Positions 1 through 12,289 of a stretch of DNA of 64,000 bases are shown piece after piece; the first letter of the stretch is position 1; every line of letters starts with the position of its first letter. Both the position numbers and the translations under genes were made by a program. Source of the DNA: Balaenoptera acutorostrata (lineage: Eukaryota > Chordata > Mammalia > Artiodactyla > Balaenopteridae); the NCBI RefSeq assembly GCF_949987535.1, contig NC_080067.1:57408405-57472404 (forward strand). Reading direction: 5' to 3'. The notes beneath the pieces were generated by a model that made no database searches, was not told where the DNA came from, and saw only the letters and a program-made list of their open reading frames with translations.

Positions 1-1334
1 TTGTGGTCCCCAAAGGAGAAGCTTTTCCAGACACGACTCACTGAAACTCATTTGCCAGCTCAAGTTGGAGTCTCAGAGCCTCTTTGTAATGCTGAGATTA
101 TAAACCAGATGCCTCCAATCAAGTTCAATTCCAGGAAATGCTGGCCCAGCTTACACTCAAAAAAATGCTCAGAACTTTTTGGATTACACCCATCTATTCA
201 TGGTGAGTTAAAATTAGAAGGAAAGAGATCTTTCTTTAGAAATCATTCAGTGTTTCTCAAAAATCTTCCTGTGACATCACATGTTTATTTACCCAGGAAA
301 GTATGAAGAATTAAAAGTGGATTTATAGAGGTGGTGATTTTGCAGGGTCTCTGATTTCAGCTGGAGGCCTTGATAAGTGGCAGGTGCTTTATCACGAAGA
401 CTAACTGGCATGTTGCAGACACAGTGTGTTTTCTCCCTTGTACCAAGGACCTTTCTGATGATACAGCCTGAGAGCTTGTCTCCTCAAATCAGAATGATGA
501 AATTTTCTAAGTGGCAGATAAATAACCCTTTCTGTCTTTCAAATAATCGATGCAAAAGCAAACCACAGAGAGAAAGGCTCAGATGGAATTTTTAGGGCCA
601 ACAGCAATATGGATAAGTAATAGCATTAAAGGAAGCAACAGTAGCATGAACAGAGAGTTCAGGAAAATTAGACAAGAGCAGAACAGTCCAACAGCATAGA
701 AACCAAAAAGGAAGAAAAGTGAAAAAGAAAGAAATCTAATAAGAAATAGTATTCACTAGAACTTCTTATCTACCTAAAGACTAAGTAACTTGCAGAGGTC
801 TCCCTCTGCAAGTTTGCTGCAAACATAATACTGTAAGAGGAGATGTGTAGTTTAGTTGGCAAGATCTGTGACAATGTTAGGCTTAAGGCGAGAGTGTTGG
901 ACCACAAAGTGAAGGAATAGACTAAGACAAAGACCTAGCAGTCTCCAGACCAGAAAACTGTTTCCATCTCTCTAGGGTAGAAGGAATAATGGTTAAAATG
1001 GACTCAAAATTGTACAATTGTCTTATAATGAAGTTGAGTACATTTGATTTAACTGCTTTATTTGATTATAATTTATCCATACTTCAGCAACCAAGGAACT
1101 CTTAAATCATTTATCTAAGCCTTATTTAAGAATACTAAAGTAACTATTTGTTTTTAAGGATGCTGTCCCATCAATGCTAATAACATTTCTATTTATGATA
1201 GAAATGCATAAATACAGTTGGGTCCAAGTGCTTTTGTATGCTCTAGAATATTGACCATGTATATTTCCTAGAAGTACAATAACTTCTCCCCCATTCTATA
1301 GAAGCAACTAGGATATTTTATGTAGATTTTCTTT
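1..1334. other. unclassified AT-rich non-coding DNA
   Basis: No recognised repeat, RNA gene or convincing exon. The open frames at 1-306 and 377-595 have no recognisable domain and no splice context, so I treat them as chance frames. Confidence 0.5.
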
Positions 1335-1395
1335 ATCAGTGCTGGGTTCATACAAGACACTCAATAAATGTTTGTTGATAGAATGAAAGATTGAT
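1335..1395 (+). mobile_element. L2/MIR 3' tail fragment
   Basis: A stretch ending in CACTCAATAAATGTTTGTTG plus a GAATGA-like end matches the shared 3' terminus of L2 and MIR. It is too short to assign to one family. Confidence 0.4.
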
Positions 1396-2034
1396 CCTTT
1401 CTCAGCCACCTGCGACTTTTCCATAGTACATATTAAAAACTGTTACTTAAGGGATCAACAAAAAATTACTAAATTTAAATAAAGGTAGTACTTGTGTTTT
1501 CCTTCTTGATTGGGGTTTTCTTGTCCAGAAATTTAAACTGGTTAACTTTTGCATGAATTAAATAAACTAAAAAAATTCTTCCTGCATTTTTATAACTTCA
1601 ACCTATTTCCAAAATTCACTTTGACTGAACTGACTAGCCAAAAGCCAGTCGATGCCTGGACTAAGTTAACATGATATGCTCGATTTAAAAAAATTAAAAT
1701 GTAGAAAAAAATAGCACCATTGATTGTAACTGCAGGCATAGCCGATAGCCACAGTGTTTAAGGTCTAAACTCAAATTTGCAAATGATTTAGGAAAAAAAA
1801 TGGAAAGGCCATAAATTATGTTTTTAAAAGTACTGTAATTCATGGAATATTGCTTCACCTATCAGTTTAGATAATTAGGGAATAGTGATCCCCTCTTTGT
1901 GTTAGCTGTCCGGATAACTTATCCTGGTAAACATAGCTTCCTATGGTCTGGGGGCAGTGTTACAAGTTGGTATAATTTTTTCAAAATGTCAATAAAATTG
2001 TATTTCTTAAAGGTAAACCTAAGCAAGGCACTAG
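1396..2034. other. unclassified AT-rich non-coding DNA
   Basis: Nothing recognised. Several A runs but no clear repeat family. Confidence 0.4.
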
Positions 2035-2365
2035 CAAACCAGGCAGTGCCTCCAGTACAGCCAACTCAGAGAGGGAATCTTGCACGTCATTCAGCTACAC
2101 CCACAACAGGTAATTACAATCAAGGTCCTGCCACTTGTTCACCATCAACACAGTGCTCTTACCTTTCCCCTCAAATATCATTTCATTCTAAATTATCTAA
2201 AGTTGTTGACTCCTCTACCCCTGGGCAAAAAACTTACCTCACAACATGCATTACCCCATAGGAGCAGGTGTCAGTCAGCAGCCATATTGTCAAACTTCCC
2301 CACAGTTCCCTGTTATGACCCTATTATAACTCATCCTCCTCAAATATCGTTATCTTATGGTTAAA
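2035..2365 (+). pseudogene. decayed coding-like segment, possible retrocopy fragment
   Basis: The plus strand reads as a Pro/Gln/Ser/Thr-rich peptide for about 75 codons (for example VPPVQPTQRGN and TPTTGNYNQGP) up to a stop at about 2259. One frameshift later the same style continues (GVSQQPYCQTSPQFPVMT) until another stop near 2326. AT-rich intergenic DNA does not normally give such composition in two successive frames, so a frame-broken exon or a processed copy of a low-complexity protein tail is possible. AT-rich sequence with AATAAA-like signals follows, as a 3' UTR would. I cannot identify the parent protein. An R3H-domain-type or other Q/P-rich RNA-binding protein is only a guess, and a chance reading frame remains quite possible. 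Confidence 0.25.
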
Positions 2366-2905
2366 AATGTCTACACTTTGAACAAAGCCAGGGCCTGGCA
2401 CTGGTGGCTTTGTTAATGCTTTTCCCAGCTTTCAACACTGACAGCTATTTTAATTAGGATCACAAATTTAGGTACAATAAGCTTAATGCAAAATCTAAAC
2501 CGTATGGACGTATTGCAGCTTCTCCTGCTTAGTGCAATTCTCTGCACGGCTCTAAACTGATCTTGAGGTTTCCATAACATACTGATGTTTTATCATTACC
2601 TAACATGTTGGTATTTTATGGTGGTGTTAATTCAAAGATAATTCAAATTACATTGTTGTGTTTAATTATGACCAGAGGCTCATGAACACACTCATAATTT
2701 TGTATTAAAGAATGAATTCCAGCATATAATATAAATGTTCCAGGTTGTGCAAGTAATAGTGTGTCTACTATTAAATAAATTGTCAGTTCCTATTTACTGT
2801 CATTTTTATCAAACAGTCAGTTGTGAATCATTCCACTAATAGATCTTGTCTTTGAGTAAGGGATGAGTATCATGGAAAATAGAGAAAATGATTAATATAT
2901 GGACT
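2366..2905. other. unclassified non-coding DNA, 3'-UTR-like
   Basis: AT-rich and without a recognised repeat. If the upstream segment is a retrocopy, this could be its 3' UTR; AATAAA occurs near 2775. Confidence 0.3.
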
Positions 2906-2907
2906 CT

Positions 2908-3240
2908 ATCTTCAGGGAACTTACAATCTAGTGGGCAGATGTATCTAATAAACTAACGAAATACAAACACCTAACAGAGAGACCAAAATATGGGCATAAG
3001 AAGAAGAAATTATGTCTACTCCAAGGTTTCAAGTGTCAGTGACTCAGAGAATTAAGTATTAACAAAAACAAATATGTTAGTAGAAGGAACTGATTTCATG
3101 GGAGAGGAGGAAAGGATGAATTTGGCATTGACCATGTTAAACATCCAATGTGAGCCATACAAAATGGACACATCAAAATGGAGATATTCAGTTGAAAAAC
3201 CAGTTATGTTTTTATGAATCAAAGAGTGGCAATGTTTGAA
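2908..3240 (-). mobile_element. L2 LINE fragment, antisense
   Basis: The opening AGGGAACTTACAATCTAGTG is the reverse complement of the typical L2 3' region. The later part, with GGAGATATTCAGTTG, matches the upstream L2 sequence read in reverse. Strongly diverged. Confidence 0.55.
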
Positions 3241-3244
3241 TTGT

Positions 3245-3708
3245 GTTTTGAAGCAATGGTTATCACATTTTTTGGTCTCAGGATCCCTTTGTATTCTTAA
3301 AAATTATTGAAATCTCCAAAGAGGACCTTTCTTTATATGAGTTATATCTATCAATATTTATAATATTAGAAATTAAAACTGAGAAATTTTAGAAATTAGT
3401 ATTAAATAATTTAAAATAATAACTTAAAAGTCTTATATATCACCATATTTAATGTATTTTATGGAAAAAAAAGAACTATTCCAAAAAATATCAGGGAGTA
3501 GAGTGATACTATTTTAATTTTTTGAAAATATCTTTAATGTATGGCTTAATAGAAGACAGTTGGAGTCTCATATCTGCTTCTGCATTCAATCTGTTCTGAT
3601 ATCACACATTTGTAGATTCTGGAAAACTCCACTCTAAATCCATGAGAGAAGGAGAGTGAAAAAGAAAGCAAATAATGCCAAATTATTATGAAAATAGTTT
3701 GATCTTGG
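3245..3708 (+). mobile_element. ancient non-autonomous DNA transposon (hAT-like), 3' truncated
   Basis: It begins with a degenerate CAATGGTTCTCA-type terminus, then TTTTGGTCTCAGGATCCC, and later ATAGAAGACAGTTGGAGTCTC, all hallmarks of an abundant old mammalian DNA-transposon family. The expected closing terminal repeat is missing. The element stops after AAAATAGTTTGATCTTGG, where L1 sequence takes over. The exact family name is not certain. Confidence 0.55.
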
Positions 3709-5806
3709 TCAGAGATGTGCTTTGTATGACTTGAGCCCTTCAAATATGTTTACACTTATTTTATTGCTCAGACTATGGTATATTTTTGTAAAATTTCCAT
3801 ATACATTTGAAATGAATGTGTATTCTGCTGTATTTGTGTGAAATTCTCTATAAATACCAATTAGGTCAAGATGGTTGATAATATTGCTCAAATCTTCTAT
3901 ATCCTTACTGATTTTCTGTATAATTATTCTATTAGTTACCGTGACAGCATTGTTGAAATATCTGACTATAATTGTGGATTTGTCTGTTTTTCCTTGCAGT
4001 TTTATCAGTTTTTGCCTTGTGTATTTTTAAGGTCTATTATTAAGTGTGTAAGCAACCAGATTTGTTAAGTCCTCTTGAAGAATTTAACCCTTTTTCATTA
4101 TGAAATGACCTTATTTCCCCCTGCTGTTCTTTGCTTTGAAATATGCTTTGATATTAATATAACCACTCCAGGCCTTTTAAAATATTAGCATTAGCATGTA
4201 TCTTATTTCCATTTAAAAATTTTTAACCTATTTTTCTCATTTAAAGTGTGTTTCTTGTTGTCAGCATATCGTGGGGAGTTGCTTTATATTCAGTCTGACA
4301 ATCTCTCTTTTAGTTGGAGTATTTAGACCACTTGCCTTAAATGCCATTAGGTTTGATTGACACTGTTAGGTTTAAATTTATAATTTGCTATTTGTTTTCT
4401 ATTTGTCACATCTATTCTTTGTCCCCTTTGTGTTCATTTTGTCTTTTTATAGATTAATTGTGTATTCTTATGTTTCTATTTTATCTCCTTTGTTGGATTA
4501 TTAACTATAATTCTTTGTTTTTTTGTGTGTGTTAGTGGTCATTTTAAGGTTTACAGTATACAGCTTTAATCTATCACAGTGTACCTTCAAGTGGTATTAT
4601 ACCACTTAATATATAGTATTAAAAGCTTACAATAGTATACTTCCATTTTTTCCCTCCTGACCTTTACACAGTTATCATATATTTTAGTTTTACATATGTT
4701 GCAAAACATTCACTACATTATTATTTTTGTTTAAATAATTTAATTTTAAAGAGATTAACACAAAATAACAAATATTTTATATATTTATCCATGTAGTTAC
4801 CACTTTCAGTGCTTCTCATTCCTTTGTGTAGATCCAGATTTCCACCCAGTGTCATTTTCCTTTTATCTGAAGACTGCCCTTAATACTTCTTGTAGCATGA
4901 GTCTGCTGGTGATGAAAACCTCAGTTTTTGTAGATCTGAAGAAGTTATTTTTCTTTATTTTTGAAAGATATTTTTATTGGTTATAAAATTGTAGGTTAAT
5001 AGTTTCTTTCTTTCTTCTCTTGTTTTCTTGCTTGCATTGATTCCAACCAGAAATCTGCTATCTTACCAATTGTTCCTCTATACATAATGTGTTATTTTTC
5101 TCTGACTACTTTAAAAATTTTCTTTTTAACATTTTTTTTTGATTATGATATGCTTTGGTGTAGCTTTCTTCATATTACTTGTATTGACATTTGTTGAGAT
5201 TCCTGTTATCTGTGAGTTTTTGTTTCTATTTAAATTTGGAAAAAGTTGGGTCATTAAAAAAATATTTGTTTTGTACTTTTCCCTTTACTTTCCTTCAGGG
5301 ACTCCAATTATACATTTAGTAAGTGGTTTGAAGTTGTCCTACAAATTAGTCATGATCCATTAATTTCTTAAATGCTCTTTTCTTTCTTTGTTTTATTTTG
5401 GATAGGTTCTATTACTTTGTCTTCAAGTTCACTTAATTTTTCTTCTGCAATGTCTAATCTACCATTGATCCTATAGTGTGTATTTTTAACTTTAGACATT
5501 GTGGTTTTCATTTTTAGAAGATCAATTTAAATCTCTTTTATCTTTTCTATATCTCTACTTAACATGTTCAATCTTTCCAATAGGTTTTCCAATTTATGGG
5601 ATACAGTGATAATAACTGTGTAATATCCTGATCTGCTTTTTGTTATAACTGTGCTGGATGTGGCTTGCTTTTGGTTATTTTTTCTTCTTATTATGGGTTA
5701 TATTTTCCTTATATTTTTGCATGACTAATAATTTTTTATTGGATATCAGACACAGTGAAGTTTACCATGTTGGTTCCTGGATAATTTTATATTACTTTAA
5801 ATATTC
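3709..5806 (-). mobile_element. ancient L1M (outer host of nest 1), ORF2 endonuclease to ORF1/5' UTR
   Basis: Read on the minus strand, 3891-3709 encodes an ORF2 endonuclease fragment (LDLIGIYREFHTNTAEYTF). The order then runs through the ORF2 start, the inter-ORF spacer and ORF1 towards the 5' UTR near 5700-5800. The element is interrupted at about 5806 by a younger antisense L1 and resumes at 8923 with the next part of the same 5' UTR. All frames are broken. Confidence 0.8.
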
Positions 5807-5869
5807 TTTTTTCTCCATTTATTGAGATCTAATTGACATAAAACATTGTATAAATTTATGCTGTACAAT

Positions 5870-7198
5870 ACACAAAAATAAACTCAAAATGGATTAAAGA
5901 CCTAAATGTAAGGCCAGACACAATCAAACTCTTAGAGGAAAACATAGGCAGAACACTCTATGACATAAATCACAGAAAGATCCTTTTTGACCCACCTCCT
6001 AGAGAAATAGAAATAAAAACAAAAATAAAAAAATGGGACCTAATGAAACTTAAAAGCTTTTGCATAGCAAAGGAAACCATAAACAAGACTAAAAGACAAC
6101 CCTCAGAATGGGAGAAAATATTTGCAAATGAAGCAACTGACAAAAGATTAATCTCCAAAACATACAAGCAACTCATGCAGCTCAATATCAAAAAAACAAA
6201 CAACCTAATCCAAAAATGGGCAGAAGACCTAAATAGACATTTCTTCAGAGAAGATATACAGATTGCCAACAGACACATGAAAGAATGCTCAACATCATTA
6301 ATCATTAGAGAAATGCAAATCAAAACTGCAATGAAATATCATCTCACACCGGTCAGAATGGTCATCATCAAAAAATCTACAAACAATAAATGCTGGAGAG
6401 GGCGTGGAGAAAAGGGAACCCTCTTGCACTGTTGGTGGGAATGTAAATTGATACAGCCACTATGGAGAACAGTATGGAGGTTCCTTGAAAAACTAAAAAT
6501 AGAACTACCATATGACCCTGCAGTCCCACTACTGGGCATATACCCTGAGAAAACCATAATTCAAAAAGAGTCATGTACCAAAATGTTCATTGCAGCTCTA
6601 TTTACAATAGCCAGGACATGGAAGCAACCTAAGTGTCCATCAACAGATGAATGGAGAAAGAAGATGTGGCACATATATACAATGGAATATTACTCAGCCA
6701 TAAAAAGGAACGAAATTGAGTTATTTGTAGTGGGGTGGATGGACCTAGAGACTGTCATGCAGAGTGAAGTAAGTCAGAAAGAGAAAAACAAATACAGTAT
6801 GCTAACACATATATATGGAATCTAAAAAAAGAAAAAAAAATGGTCAGAAGAACCTAGGGGCAAGATGGGAGTAAAGATGCAGACCTACTAGAGAATGGAC
6901 TTGAGGATACGGGGAGGGGGAAGGGTAAGCTGGGACAAAGTGAGAGTGGCATGGACATATATACACTACCAAACGTAAAATAGATAGCTAGTGGGAAGCA
7001 GCCGCATAGCACAGGGAGATCAGCTTGGTGCTTTGTGACCACCTAGAGGAGTGGGATAGGGAGGGTGGGAGGGAGGGAGATGCAAGAGGGAAGAGATATG
7101 GGGACATATGTGTATGTATAACTGATTCACTTTGTTATAAAGCAGAAACTAACACACCATTGTAAAGCAATTATACTCCAATAAATATGTTAAAAAAA
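5870..7198 (+). mobile_element. 5'-truncated cetacean L1, innermost layer of nest 1
   Basis: It contains the C-terminal part of ORF2, the cetacean/artiodactyl L1 3' UTR (GGGGCAAGATGGGAGTAAAG, AAGCAGCCGCATAGCACAGG), an AATAAA near 7181 and an A tail. Imperfect 18-bp TSDs flank it: 5852-5869 and 7196-7213, 16 of 18 bases equal. The low decay makes it the youngest L1 in the window. It is too short to retrotranspose. Confidence 0.93.
5872..6825 (+). pseudogene. L1 ORF2 C-terminal remnant, uninterrupted frame
   Basis: About 317 codons run from the 5' truncation point to a TAA without a stop or frameshift; the first Met in the frame is at 6043. In the parent element this is the ORF2p region after the reverse transcriptase, ending in the cysteine-rich nucleic-acid-binding segment. 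Visible landmarks are [12 protein letters not shown] near the start, [15 protein letters not shown], the cysteine-rich block [18 protein letters not shown] at 6391-6444, and [16 protein letters not shown]. The usual C-x3-C-x7-H-x4-C pattern has lost its second cysteine: codon 6403-6405 is CGT (Arg). Endonuclease and reverse-transcriptase domains are absent, so no function is expected. The open frame only reflects recent insertion. Confidence 0.85.
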
Positions 7199-7564
7199 TT
7201 TATTGTGTACAATGTAATGATTTGAAATGTTTATCATATTATTGTTAGTTAACACAACCTTCACTTCACATTTTATTGTTTTTGTTATCGTGAGACTATT
7301 AAAGCTTTACTCTCATAGCAACTTTCTAGTATACAATAGAGTATTTTTAGCTATAGCCACCATGCTGTATATTAGATCTCCAGAACTTATTCGTCATATA
7401 ACCGAAAGTTTGTACGCTTTGGCCAACATCCCCCCACCTCCACTCTACTCTCTGTTTCTATGTATTTGACTTATTTGAATTTTTTTTTAAGTTTCTACAT
7501 ACAAATGATACCATGCAGTCCTTCTCTCTCTGGCTTATTTCATGTAGCATAATGCCCTCCAGTT

Positions 7565-7642
7565 CCATTCATGTTATATATATATCACATTTTCTTTAAC
7601 CATTCATGTTATATATATATCACATTTTCTTTAACCATTCAT
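7565..7642. repeat. tandem duplication, period 35 bp, about 2.2 copies
   Basis: Units at 7565-7599 and 7600-7634 are identical and a partial third copy (CCATTCAT) follows. Each unit starts CCATTCATG and holds a TATATATATA core. It lies inside the antisense L1 ORF2 end and is a local replication-slippage event. Confidence 0.9.
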
Positions 7643-8922
7643 CTGTCAGTGGACACCTAAGTTGTTTCCATGTCTTGGCTATTGTGAATAATGCTGCAAT
7701 AAATGCAGGAGTGCAGATATCTCTTCAGGATAGTGATTTCATTTCCTTCAGGTATATACCCAGAAGCAGAACTACCAGATCATGTGGTAGTTCTATTTTT
7801 AATTTTTTGAAAAAACCTCCATACTGATTTCCACAGTTGCTGTACCAATTTATATTCCCATCAACAGTGCACCAGGATTTTCTTATCTCCATATGCTGGT
7901 CAGTATTTGTTATTTTTTGTCTTTTTAAAAGTAGCCATTCTAACAAGTGTGAAGTGATATCTCATTATGGTTTTGACTTGCATTTCCCTGATGGTCAAGA
8001 ATGTTCAACAGCTTTTCATACACTTGTTGGTCATTTGTATGTCTTCTTTGGGAAAAAAATGTCTATTCAAGTTCTCTGCCCATTTTTAAGTTGGATTTTT
8101 TTTTTCTTGCTATTGAGTTCTATGAGTTTCTTATATATTTTAGATGTTAACTCCTTATCAGATATATGTCTGCAAATATTTTCTCTCTTTCCATAGATTG
8201 CCTTTTATTTTGTTGATTGTTTCTTTTGCTGTGCAAAAGTTTTTTCGTTTGATGTAGTCCCACTCATTGACTTTTAATTTTGTTGCTTGTGCTTTTGATG
8301 TTACTGTATCCAAAATATCATTGCCAAGACTGATGTAAAGGAGCTTTTCCCTTCGAAAAGTTTTCTTCGAAGAGTTTTATAGTTTTAGGTTTTACATTTA
8401 TGTCTTTAATCCATTTCAAGTTAATTTTTATAAATGGCATAAGGGTAGGAGTTCAATTTCATTCTTCTGCATGTAGATATCCAGTTTTCCCAGCACTATT
8501 TATTAAAGAGACTATCTTTCCCCATTATGACTCTTGGCTCCCTTGTCAAATATTAATTGACCACGTACGTGTGGGTTTATTTCTGGGCTCTTGATTTTGT
8601 TCTTTTTGTCTATGTACCTGCTTTTTTGCTAGTACCATACTCTTTTGATTAAAATAGCTTTAAATAGAGTTTGAAATCAGGAAGTGTGATGCCTCCAGCT
8701 TTGTTCTTTCTCAAGATTGCTTTGGCTATTTGGGGTCTTTTGTAGTTCCATACAAATATTAGGATTTTTTCTATTTCTGTGAAAAAATGCCATTGGAATT
8801 TTGATAAGGATTGCATTGAATCTATAGATGGCTTTGAGTAGTGTAGATATTTTAACAATATTAATTATTTGGATCATGAACATGAGAAATCTTCTCATTT
8901 ACTTGTGTCTTCTTCAGTTTCT

Positions 8923-9640
8923 GAATACCTTGATTTTTTTCTGAGATGCAGTTATTTGGAAATAGTTTGGTCTTCTTGGAGCTTGCTTTTAAGATTTGTT
9001 AGGCAGGACTGAGACTGGGTTCAGGCTACAGCTAATTATTTTCTATTGTTGAGGCAAGACTGTTTTGAGTACTCCATACAATGTCCTGTGAATCATGAGT
9101 TCAATCTGGCTATTGGAACAAACACTGTCTCCAGCCCTGTATGACTGTTGGGCACTATTTACTTTTCAACCTTTTGAGTATTTCTTTCTTAGTCTCTGGT
9201 AATTTCCTCATTCATGCAGTGATTAATACTTAGCTAAATACTTGATGGGGGTCTTCTGATGATCTCTGGGGCTCTCTATTTGTGCAGCTGTTTCCTCTCT
9301 GGTAGTTTTTCCTGGTAACACTAGATGTCTAATGTCTCCCTAGACTCTCAACTCTATCTCCTCGACTCAGGGAGCCCAACAGGCTCTGATTTAGTTCCCT
9401 TTCCCAAGGCAACAGCCTGGATATTGCTTCAGAACAGTAAGTAGGAGCAATTATAGAGCCCATAATTTTTTTCACCTTCTCAAAGATTATTGTCCTTTAT
9501 TATCGGATAATCCATTGTCTTGAAAATTATTGTTTCATATAGTGGTTCCACTTTTTTTGTCCTCTAACTTCTCTTTTAACTTAAAGGTGGCTACTCTGAG
9601 GTACAAAAATTTGGGTAGGAAATTAGCACCTTTAATCCCA
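8923..9640 (-). mobile_element. L1M 5' UTR, continuation of the outer host of nest 1
   Basis: CTGAGATGCAGTTATTTGGA, GAGTACTCCATACAATGTCC and CTCAACTCTATCTCC are landmarks of the ancient L1 5' UTR read in antisense. This completes the 5' end of the L1M whose other part lies at 3709-5806. Confidence 0.75.
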
Positions 9641-10080
9641 TTTTTGCTAACAGTACCATCGAATTTTCTGTAGCAAGACACCTATCTTGTCTTTCACTAT
9701 TGCTGCCCCTTTCAATTGCTGTTCCCACTTCTGGTACCAATTATTATATTAGTTAGAGACCAGGAGCTGCAACAGACACTACTTTAGTTTGTGTAAAGCA
9801 AAATTGTTTTATTACCTGTTGTTTATCAATATAATTGAGAGAGCTAGAAGAGTAGACGCCAGTGAGCTTCTAGCAACAACTCTTAGTCCATAGAGTTACA
9901 TCATTTCTACATGAATAGAAAAGCAACTTTTACTTCTGCAGAGAAATATCAAATCTGGAAGTGCTAACTACCAAATTGCCTTTGGCATGATCTGCATCAG
10001 CAAAATGGTTTCCTCATGTCCTCTGTCTCTTTCCTCACTCATTTATGAATCCAATTCATGAAGTAGTATATTTAATTGAG
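9641..10080. other. unclassified, possibly repeat-derived
   Basis: No family recognised with confidence. The segment around 9740-10020 has the feel of an old LTR or DNA element but lacks clear termini. Confidence 0.3.
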
Positions 10081-10081
10081 A

Positions 10082-10310
10082 GGTATTCTGACATAGTGAT
10101 TAAGAACATGCAACTTAAAGCCAAACTATCTGGTTTGAAATTCCACCTTCACTACATTGTACCTATCTGTGCCTCAGTCTCATTATCTGTAAAATGGAGA
10201 AAAATATTAGTGCCTATCACATCACACTGTTGTGAGAACTAAATGTTAAATGCCTAGAACCATTTCTGGAACACACACAGAAAAATGTTAGATAAGGGTT
10301 AGGAATTGTT
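10082..10310 (+). mobile_element. MIR SINE
   Basis: AGTGATTAAGAACATGCAAC at the start, then GTGCCTCAGTCTCATTATCT, then AATGGAG and a CTGTTGTGAGAACTAAATG block follow the MIR consensus in the sense direction. Confidence 0.85.
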
Positions 10311-12289
10311 TTATTGTTGTTGTTAGTATCAGCACCAAGGGAGTCTAGCTTTACAGCCTTTTCAGTATAAGCAGATCCACTAATAAGATGTCAGGATATC
10401 TATCCAGTTCACAGTATTGGGCCTTACAGTTCTGGATATAAAAACAATTATATTCATTGATGTAAACCTAGCTTTGACGTAGATATAGACATTAATTTGA
10501 ATACATTTGGCTTATGAAACTCAAACAGATAAATTTCTGAAATTAAAACACCATGGACCAGGGCCTAAACTATAGGGAATTAACCAAAACAACATCACCG
10601 TTTGGGAACCTATTCTCTAGGTGGTATTTTCCATATCTTATTTTCTCTCTCCCTTTAACCATAATTGTGTCTAGGTTTGGTAGTAGTAATAAAATAGGAT
10701 ATGACTGAGAAGAATAGGGAGATGAGAAGGACTGTAATCCTGAGTACAAAAAGCAAACTTAGAAGGGGTGAGAAATGGGAAAAAAAGACATTAAGTCTGT
10801 ATGGTTTTAAGAATACACATTTTGTAAATTAAGTAGTTCCAATTGATGACAGTTTAACAGTGGAAACTAACATAGTGTGATGACTGCCATTGTATTATTA
10901 CAAGATGCAATGGGAACAGAAAAGAAACATCTTTAATCTTCCTGAGGGAGTCAGGACTAAGTAAACACAAAAGTGACAAGCAAGGAAGTCATTAATTTTG
11001 AGGAGATTAAGGATCTGTAGGGTCAAGGTATCAGAAGATACACCATTATTAATACTGAATTTATGGAAGAAAATATCAGATAAAAGTACTGTTTTTTTAA
11101 GCAAGAAAAATAAATATGGCAATCAAAGAATATTTTCATGGGCAGTACAAGAAATGTTACAGGCAGTGCAAAAATAATTGCTAATGTAAATAGTATGGTA
11201 GCTCAAAGAGTATATATGTGTAAATGTCATAAATGGTTTTGACTACTTTTGAGTCATTACTGTGATGTGACAGGTAAGGTGAAATCTAAATAGTTAAAAG
11301 AAAAACCAAGCTAAAGCAATGATACAGTTTTAGAGCAGAAAAATATTTTATTTCAGATGGATTTTTTAATACCTGTCAATTGACCCGAGCATACTTTATG
11401 ACAATAACATAAAGCTGTCCTCCTTACTAGCTGCTGAAGAACTTTTTTGTTTTTTTTGTACACACAAGAGATTAGAATCAGCAGACCTGCTAAAAAATAA
11501 TACCAAGACAAGGAATAAGCTTTAAAATTGCACTTAAATCACACAAGTGTGTTTAATCAAACATAAAGGTGTTTTTCTCTTTCTGGGAAGAGTATCATAA
11601 CTGATGCAAATGAGTAAATTAACATATCCATTCTAGCATAAATAACCATACAGTGACTTATCATAGTAAGGAACTGACAAAAAAAGAAAAAATATTTTTT
11701 ACAATGATTATGAACACTAAAAAATATATTTGAGGATTTATAACATGAAAAAGGTAAGAGTAAGAAAAATGGTTCTTTCTCTCTTTCCTTCTACCAGAAT
11801 TGAGATTCTTCTCCCAAGCAGCACAGATCCTAAAGGCTAGAGAAATGTTAACATTGGAGCTAAACTTGGTCAGGGAAGTAGCTACTGGGAACTTCATTAT
11901 GCCTCTGTATACTGTAAACTTTCTCATAATATCCATTTCATATTTCTAAATCTCCAAGTTCGATCCTATTCATGATCTACCTTTTACTTTATTTCTTCTA
12001 ATTCTTACTTATCGTAAATAATGACAAAATTTTTTTTGTCTTTCTAGTTTTTCTTTCTAATCTGGTGGGCAGTTTTATACATAATGATGGGTTATCTCAT
12101 GCTCACTGTTCTTTCTTTCTCCATGTGTCTTCCTTCCCTCTAACACAAATGTTGACCTTGTCTGTAGTTCCCTGCTCTCAAGTCTCTTCCATCTACTTGA
12201 TTTCTAGCATCATCTTGCTTTTCTCAAATTTACCTGAGTCATCAGCAAGTTGTCATTTTGGAGGTATGAGATTTACGTAAAATAGATGC
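10311..12289. other. unclassified AT-rich non-coding DNA
   Basis: About 2 kb without a recognised repeat or exon. The open frames here (for example minus strand 11936-11661) are short and domain-free. Confidence 0.45.

Larger units (their letters stand above)
5807..8922 (-). mobile_element. antisense L1 (L1MA/L1MB-like), middle layer of nest 1
   Basis: The T tract at 5807-5812 is its poly(A) tail. The 3' UTR starts with TTTATTGAGATCTAATTGACAT. It is split by the sense L1 at 5870-7198. From 7214 it continues as the end of ORF2 and back into the reverse-transcriptase region, ending near 8922. The flanks AAATATTC (5799-5806) and GAATACCT (8923-8930) look like a decayed TSD. The sequence on either side joins smoothly into one L1M 5' UTR. 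Confidence 0.8.

Noticed and set aside
5872..6825. Active L1 or functional ORF2 protein
   Set aside because: The element lacks the 5' UTR, ORF1, endonuclease and reverse transcriptase, and has lost a conserved cysteine.
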